From: Gammaproteobacteria bacterium RIFCSPHIGHO2_12_FULL_63_22
GTDB taxonomy: Bacteria > Pseudomonadota > Gammaproteobacteria > Xanthomonadales > Xanthomonadaceae
Assembly (NCBI GenBank): GCA_001801685.1
Contig: MGYJ01000002.1
Coordinates: 1-38,191 of the forward strand
Length of the DNA stretch: 38,191 bases
Reading direction: 5' to 3'
The position numbers and the translations under genes are program-made. The notes beneath the pieces are model-generated. The model saw nothing but the letters and a program-made list of their open reading frames with translations. It did no database searches and was not told where the DNA came from. Below are positions 34,356 to 38,191 of the stretch, piece by piece (position 1 is the first letter of the stretch; each line of letters opens with the position of its first letter).

Positions 34356-35689
34356 TGGCCGCCTCGCCGATCGTCATCGAAAACCTGTCCCACCACTTCG
34401 GCAAGGGCAACCTGCGCAAGCAGATCCTGTTCGACGTGAACGTCGAGATCCCGCAGGGCGAGATCGTCATCGTCACCGGGCCGTCGGGCTCGGGCAAGAC
34501 CACGCTGCTGACCCTGGTCGGCGCACTGCGATCCACCCAGGCCGGCAGCGTGCGCGTGCTGGGCGACGAACTGCGCGACGCATCCCCGGCCACCCTGGAA
34601 AAAGTGCGGCGGCAAATCGGTTTCATCTTCCAGCAGCACAACCTGCTCGGTGCGCTCAGCGCGGTGCAGAACGTCGAGCTCGGCCTGCGCGTGACCGGTC
34701 GCTACAACGCGGCGGCGCGGCGCAAGACGGCCATCGCCATGCTCGAAGCCGTCGGCCTCGGCCAGCGCATCCACTACAAGGCCGAGCAGCTTTCAGGCGG
34801 CCAGCGCCAACGCGTCGCCATCGCGCGCGCGCTTGCCGCGGAACCGTCAATGCTGCTGGCCGACGAGCCTACCGCCTCGCTCGACAAGCAGTCGGGACGC
34901 GAAGTCGTGGACCGCATGAAGAAGCTGGCGAAGGACCAGGGTTGCACCATCCTGCTGGTCACCCACGACAACCGCATCCTCGACATCGCCGATCGCATCG
35001 TGCACCTCGAAGATGGCAGGCTGTCGAACTTCTCCGACTCGGTGCTGGCCAACAACCAGCAGATGATGCAGTTGCTCGCCGACAGCCGGCAGAAGCAGGA
35101 CATTGGCGCCGAAGTGGAAGCGATGGACGAAGCGGCCTTCCACGACCGCCTGCAGGAGATCACCGACGAGGCCGTGCGCTTCCTCGACGCCACCGCCCTG
35201 GCCAACGACACCGTCTTCCAGGCCATGCTGGAACAATCCCTGTTCGCGATCACGCGCAAGCTGGCGCAGTTGGTGAACGCCGAGCGCTCGTCGCTGTTCC
35301 TCGTTGATCGCCCGAGCCAGACCCTGCTGCTGCGCATCACCGAAGGCCTTGCCGGTCGCCAGGAAATCCGCATCCCGATCGGCAGCGGCATCGCCGGCGC
35401 GGTGGCCGCCAGCGGTAAATCCGAGCGCGTTGCCGATGCCTACCAGGATCCGCGCTTCAATCCGGACGTGGACAAGATGTTCGGCTACCACACGAAGTCG
35501 ATCATGACGATGCCGATGTTCGACCGCCGTGGCGACGTGTTCGCCGTCGCCCAGTTGCTCAATCGTCGCGACGGCCAGGCCTTCACCGAAGAAGACGAAA
35601 AGCACATCGCAGACCTGCTGGCCTCCATCGCCCGCATCTTCGAGGGCTTGCAGGTGGGCCGGCGCAGCGCGCTGAAGGAACGCACGTGA
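34355..35689 (+). CDS. DevA-like ABC ATPase fused to a C-terminal GAF domain
   Basis: Residues 1-~225 form a complete DevA/LolD-type ATPase: Walker A GPSGSGKTT (42-50), Q-loop (FQQHN), signature LSGGQ (146-150), Walker B LLADEP (D170, E171) and H-loop H204. A linker (about 226-284) follows, then a GAF domain (about 285-432). The GAF carries QDPRFNPDVDKMFGYHTKS and an NKFDE-like motif: N403-R404, F410, then D414-E415 in the spacing F-x3-DE. That motif marks cyclic-nucleotide-binding GAF domains of phosphodiesterases and some adenylate cyclases; Lys is Arg here. DevA proteins are normally ~225-250 aa, so this 444-aa fusion is unusual. The start overlaps devC, and the end overlaps the phospholipase gene (GTGA). 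Confidence 0.93.
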   Translation: MAASPIVIENLSHHFGKGNLRKQILFDVNVEIPQGEIVIVTGPSGSGKTTLLTLVGALRSTQAGSVRVLGDELRDASPATLEKVRRQIGFIFQQHNLLGALSAVQNVELGLRVTGRYNAAARRKTAIAMLEAVGLGQRIHYKAEQLSGGQRQRVAIARALAAEPSMLLADEPTASLDKQSGREVVDRMKKLAKDQGCTILLVTHDNRILDIADRIVHLEDGRLSNFSDSVLANNQQMMQLLADSRQKQDIGAEVEAMDEAAFHDRLQEITDEAVRFLDATALANDTVFQAMLEQSLFAITRKLAQLVNAERSSLFLVDRPSQTLLLRITEGLAGRQEIRIPIGSGIAGAVAASGKSERVADAYQDPRFNPDVDKMFGYHTKSIMTMPMFDRRGDVFAVAQLLNRRDGQAFTEEDEKHIADLLASIARIFEGLQVGRRSALKERT

Positions 35690-37560
35690 TTGAAGTCGGG
35701 GACAGCACCCACCCGACTCCCATCGACGCCAGCACCGTTGCCATGCTGGAAGCGTATTTCGGCATGCGGCTCGCCGGTGAACCGGGCCTGCGCGACCTGC
35801 TGGACGTGGTGGAGGTCGCTGGCGGCCAGTGGCTGTTCCGCCAGGACGAACCGGGCTCGAGCATGTACCTGCTGGTGCGCGGCCGCCTTCGGGTCTGGCG
35901 CGATGTCGCCGATTCGCCCGGTGAAGAAGACGTACTGCTTGGCGAAGTGGCGCCCGGCGAAAGTGTCGGCGAAGCCGGCCTGCTGACCGGCCATCCACGC
36001 AGCGCCGGCGTGCGCGCCATCCGCGACAGCCTGCTGGTGCGCGTGGACCGCAAGGGCCTGGAATTGATGGCCCGGCAAAATCCTGCGCTGGTGATGAAGC
36101 TCGCTGCCAGCGTCGCCGACCGGATGCGGCAGAACATGCAGCCGCGTCCTGCCGGCAGCCGCGTGCTGAAGACGATCGCGTTATTGCCGCTGGACGATTC
36201 ACCGCGCGTCACCGGCTTCTGTGAAGCCCTGGTGGCATGCCTGGCCGCGCAAGGCACGATCGTCGACCTGCATCGCGAGACGCTCGGCAAGGCAGGCGCA
36301 CCGACCGACTCCCTGCATGAGATGCAGTACCCCGACGCGAACCTGAAGCACTGGCTCGCCGACCAGGAATCCCGGTTCGACCACCTCGTGTTCCGCTGCG
36401 ATCCGTCGGCGACGCCGTGGTCGGCGTTCTGCATGCGCCAGGCCGACCTGGTGCTGCGAATTGGCGATGCCGGCAGCGACCCGGCCTTGCGCACCTGGGA
36501 GTCCGAACTCGAGGCCACCCACGAGCGCGCGGGTGGGTCGAACCAGGCGCTGGTGCTGATGCAGCCGGAAGCTGCGACGCCGATCACCGGCACCCTCGCC
36601 TGGCTGGAAGCGCGCCAGATCGATTTCCACCTGCATGTCCGCGCCGACCGGCCCGATGACGTGCAGCGCGTGCTGCGCATCATCTCCGGCCGCGCCACCG
36701 GCCTGGTGCTGGGCGCCGGGGCGATTCGCGGCTTCGCCCACCTGGGCGTGTACCAGGCCATGCAGGAATCGGGCGTCGCGCTCGACTGGGTGGGTGGTTC
36801 GAGCATCGGCGCCATCATGGCCGCTGCGATGTCCTACGACTGGCCCGCCGCGCACGCCATCGACGTCGCCTACCGAGCCTTCGTCAAGGGCAAGCCATTT
36901 TCCGATTACACCTTGCCGCTGGTGTCACTGCTGCGCGGCCGGCGCATGCGTCGCCTGTTGCGCGAGCACTTGCCGGGCAATATCGAAGACCTGCCGATCC
37001 CCTTCTTCTGCGTTTCCAGCAACCTGTCCACGGGTGCCTCCAACGTGCACCAGCGCGGGCCATTGTGGCTCGCGCTCAGCGCAAGCGCCGCATTGCCCGG
37101 CGTGATGCCGCCCGCCGTGCACAAGGGCCAGCTGGCCATCGACGGTTCGGTGTTGAACAGCCTGCCCGTGGACGTGATGCAGGCGATGCCGGTGGGCCGG
37201 GTGATTGCGGTGGACTTGTCCACGCGCAAGGAATACCTGCTCGACTACAAGCACGTGCCGTCGGCATGGACCTTGCTGCGTTCGCGGCTGTTCGGCGGCA
37301 AGCGGCGTATCCGCGTGCCCAGCCTCGCCACCCTGATGCTGAAGTCCACTGAAATCGGCACCGTGGCGCGCGTGCGCGAACTCGGTGCGCGCGCGGATTT
37401 GCTGCTGGTGCCGTCCGTGTACCAATTCAACATCCTGGACGTCTCGTGTTTCCACAAAGTCGTCGAAGCCGGCTATGCGCATGCCCGCGAAGCGATTCCT
37501 GCGTGGATCGAGCGCACTGCGAAACCGGCTACTCCGGCGGAAGCAACTCGCGAGCCATGA
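35686..37560 (+). CDS. NTE-type phospholipase: cyclic-nucleotide-binding domain plus patatin domain
   Basis: A 624-aa protein. Residues ~35-150 are a CRP-like CNB domain with an intact phosphate-binding cassette (G95-E96 ... R105-S106-A107). Residues ~160-340 match the linker domain of neuropathy target esterase (CDPSATPWSAFCMRQADLVL). A patatin domain follows with oxyanion region GAGAIRG, nucleophile Ser373 in G371-S-S-I-G375, and Asp486 in DGS (DGG/DGA in most relatives). NTE-family enzymes hydrolyse (lyso)phospholipids. There is no signal peptide, so it likely acts at the cytoplasmic face of the membrane. The GTG start overlaps the ATPase-GAF stop. The last 32 bases overlap rimI on the other strand. 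Confidence 0.93.
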   Translation: MIEVGDSTHPTPIDASTVAMLEAYFGMRLAGEPGLRDLLDVVEVAGGQWLFRQDEPGSSMYLLVRGRLRVWRDVADSPGEEDVLLGEVAPGESVGEAGLLTGHPRSAGVRAIRDSLLVRVDRKGLELMARQNPALVMKLAASVADRMRQNMQPRPAGSRVLKTIALLPLDDSPRVTGFCEALVACLAAQGTIVDLHRETLGKAGAPTDSLHEMQYPDANLKHWLADQESRFDHLVFRCDPSATPWSAFCMRQADLVLRIGDAGSDPALRTWESELEATHERAGGSNQALVLMQPEAATPITGTLAWLEARQIDFHLHVRADRPDDVQRVLRIISGRATGLVLGAGAIRGFAHLGVYQAMQESGVALDWVGGSSIGAIMAAAMSYDWPAAHAIDVAYRAFVKGKPFSDYTLPLVSLLRGRRMRRLLREHLPGNIEDLPIPFFCVSSNLSTGASNVHQRGPLWLALSASAALPGVMPPAVHKGQLAIDGSVLNSLPVDVMQAMPVGRVIAVDLSTRKEYLLDYKHVPSAWTLLRSRLFGGKRRIRVPSLATLMLKSTEIGTVARVRELGARADLLLVPSVYQFNILDVSCFHKVVEAGYAHAREAIPAWIERTAKPATPAEATREP

Positions 37561-38002
37561 CAATGGCGTCCTCGCGCCCCTTGTGCGCGGGATAGTAGTT
37601 CGGTCGGCGGCCGATCTCGTTGAAGCCTTCGCTGTCGTAGAGCGCGATCGCGCCCGGATTGGACGGCCGCACTTCCAGGAACACCCGGTCGGCCATGTGC
37701 CAGCGCGCGATATCCACCAGGCGGCGCAGGATATGCCGGCCATGACCGTGGCCCTGATGCTCGGGCGCGACGCAGACATTCAACACATGCGCCTCGCCCG
37801 CCGCACAACTCAACACGCCGTAGCCGATGATGCCGACCCGGCAATCGAGCACCCAGCATTCGTGCCCGACGCGCAGGCAGTCGCGGAAGATGCCGGGCGT
37901 CCACGGAAATACATAGGCGCGCTGTTCGATGGCCGACACGGCCTCGATATCGGCCTGCCGCATGATCCTGATCTGCGATGCGTCGGCAGCCAGCGCGCTC
38001 AT
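37529..38002 (-). CDS. rimI: Ribosomal protein bS18-alanine N-acetyltransferase
   Basis: GNAT acetyltransferase that modifies the N-terminal alanine of ribosomal protein S18. The 157-aa product aligns by eye with E. coli RimI: IEQRAYVFPWTPGIF, HVLNVCVAPEHQGHGHGRHIL (acetyl-CoA-binding Q-x-x-G-x-G/H), LEVRPSNPGAIALYDSEGFNEIGRRPNYYP and GREDAIVMA. The ATG at 38002 follows the preceding gene's stop by one base. Its 3' end overlaps the phospholipase gene tail to tail by 32 bases. Confidence 0.95.
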   Translation of the reverse strand: MSALAADASQIRIMRQADIEAVSAIEQRAYVFPWTPGIFRDCLRVGHECWVLDCRVGIIGYGVLSCAAGEAHVLNVCVAPEHQGHGHGRHILRRLVDIARWHMADRVFLEVRPSNPGAIALYDSEGFNEIGRRPNYYPAHKGREDAIVMARELLPPE

Positions 38003-38003
38003 G

Positions 38004-38191
38004 TCAATGGCTCCGGCGCAGCGCCCGCAGGCGCGGCCACAACGCGCGCTTCAGCGCAGGCTGGGCGCGCAGTTTTTCAATGTCATCGACCAGTGCGCTG
38101 ATGTCGTTGCCACCCGCGGCGCGGCGCAGGGCCTCCTGCAATTTCTCGTGCATCTGGCTCGCAGCCACTCTGGTGGAAGGGGCAGTTGTGG
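38004..38191 (-). CDS. C-terminal part of an unidentified protein (truncated by window edge)
   Basis: An open frame enters from the right edge and ends with TGA at 38006-38004, one base before the rimI ATG, so it is probably co-transcribed with rimI. About 62 residues are visible. The last part is basic and helical (MHEKLQEALRRAAGGNDISA, VDDIEKLRAQPALKRALWPR), ending in an Arg-rich tail. I do not recognise the family. The internal ATG at about 38153 could even be a start of a small protein, but the frame is open to the edge. Confidence 0.5.
   Translation of the reverse strand, partial: TTAPSTRVAASQMHEKLQEALRRAAGGNDISALVDDIEKLRAQPALKRALWPRLRALRRSH

Noticed and set aside
35686-37560. Anti-phage (CBASS-like) interpretation of a patatin phospholipase with cyclic-nucleotide binding
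   Set aside because: CBASS patatin effectors sit next to a CD-NTase, which is absent here. The neighbours are a coupled ABC exporter, and the protein has the NTE domain order rather than a short CapV-like form.

Overview
This window is a dense, GC-rich stretch of gammaproteobacterial chromosome. Gene content and order point to the Xanthomonadales (Xanthomonadaceae/Rhodanobacteraceae, for example a Lysobacter-like genus): divergent mrcA / pilMNOP, rpoZ-spoT-ridA-recG, divergent yicC / rph-rdgB-hemW, and a B12-riboswitch-controlled btuB. The lineage is inferred from protein character and gene order, not from a marker search. I see no tRNA, rRNA, CRISPR array, prophage or intact insertion sequence.

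Layout. 1-2851 (minus): type IV pilus inner-membrane operon pilM-N-O-P, with pilP running off the left edge. 3098-6229 (plus): PBP1a (mrcA) and an unrecognised 221-aa protein whose stop codon overlaps that of gltA. 6226-8302: gltA and Cys-free ribosomal protein L31 (minus), a strong terminator between them, and a 329-bp promoter region holding an FNR/Anr-like box ahead of fadD (8303-9982, plus). 10027-17358 (minus): gmk, rpoZ, spoT, ridA, recG and the upstream yicC; a ~500-bp inverted-repeat element (15315-15813) sits between gmk and rpoZ. 17438-22353 (plus): rph, rdgB, hemW, a small CPxCG zinc-finger-like protein, a cobalamin riboswitch and btuB. 22466-27865: a c-di-GMP block, with a DUF1631 protein translationally coupled to a PilZ protein, facing a CHASE-PAS-GGDEF-EAL membrane protein. 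27933-32185 (plus): pepQ and valS; valS carries a perfect REP-type inverted repeat in frame inside its coding sequence. 32257-37560 (plus): a four-gene, fully overlapping operon made of a DevB-like adaptor, a DevC-like permease, an ABC ATPase fused to a GAF domain, and an NTE-type phospholipase with a cyclic-nucleotide-binding domain. 37529-38191 (minus): rimI and the end of an unidentified gene.

The most interesting system is the 32257-37560 operon. The exporter ATPase and the phospholipase each carry a different type of domain that can bind cyclic nucleotides: a GAF domain with an NKFDE-like motif, and a CRP-like CNB domain with an intact phosphate-binding cassette. I infer a cyclic-nucleotide-controlled lipid export/remodelling machine. 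Other highlights are the REP doublet inside valS, the large inverted repeat splitting gmk from rpoZ, a btuB leader whose four short complementary segments can re-pair around a GGAGG loop, and the alanine/proline-rich tail of PilN.
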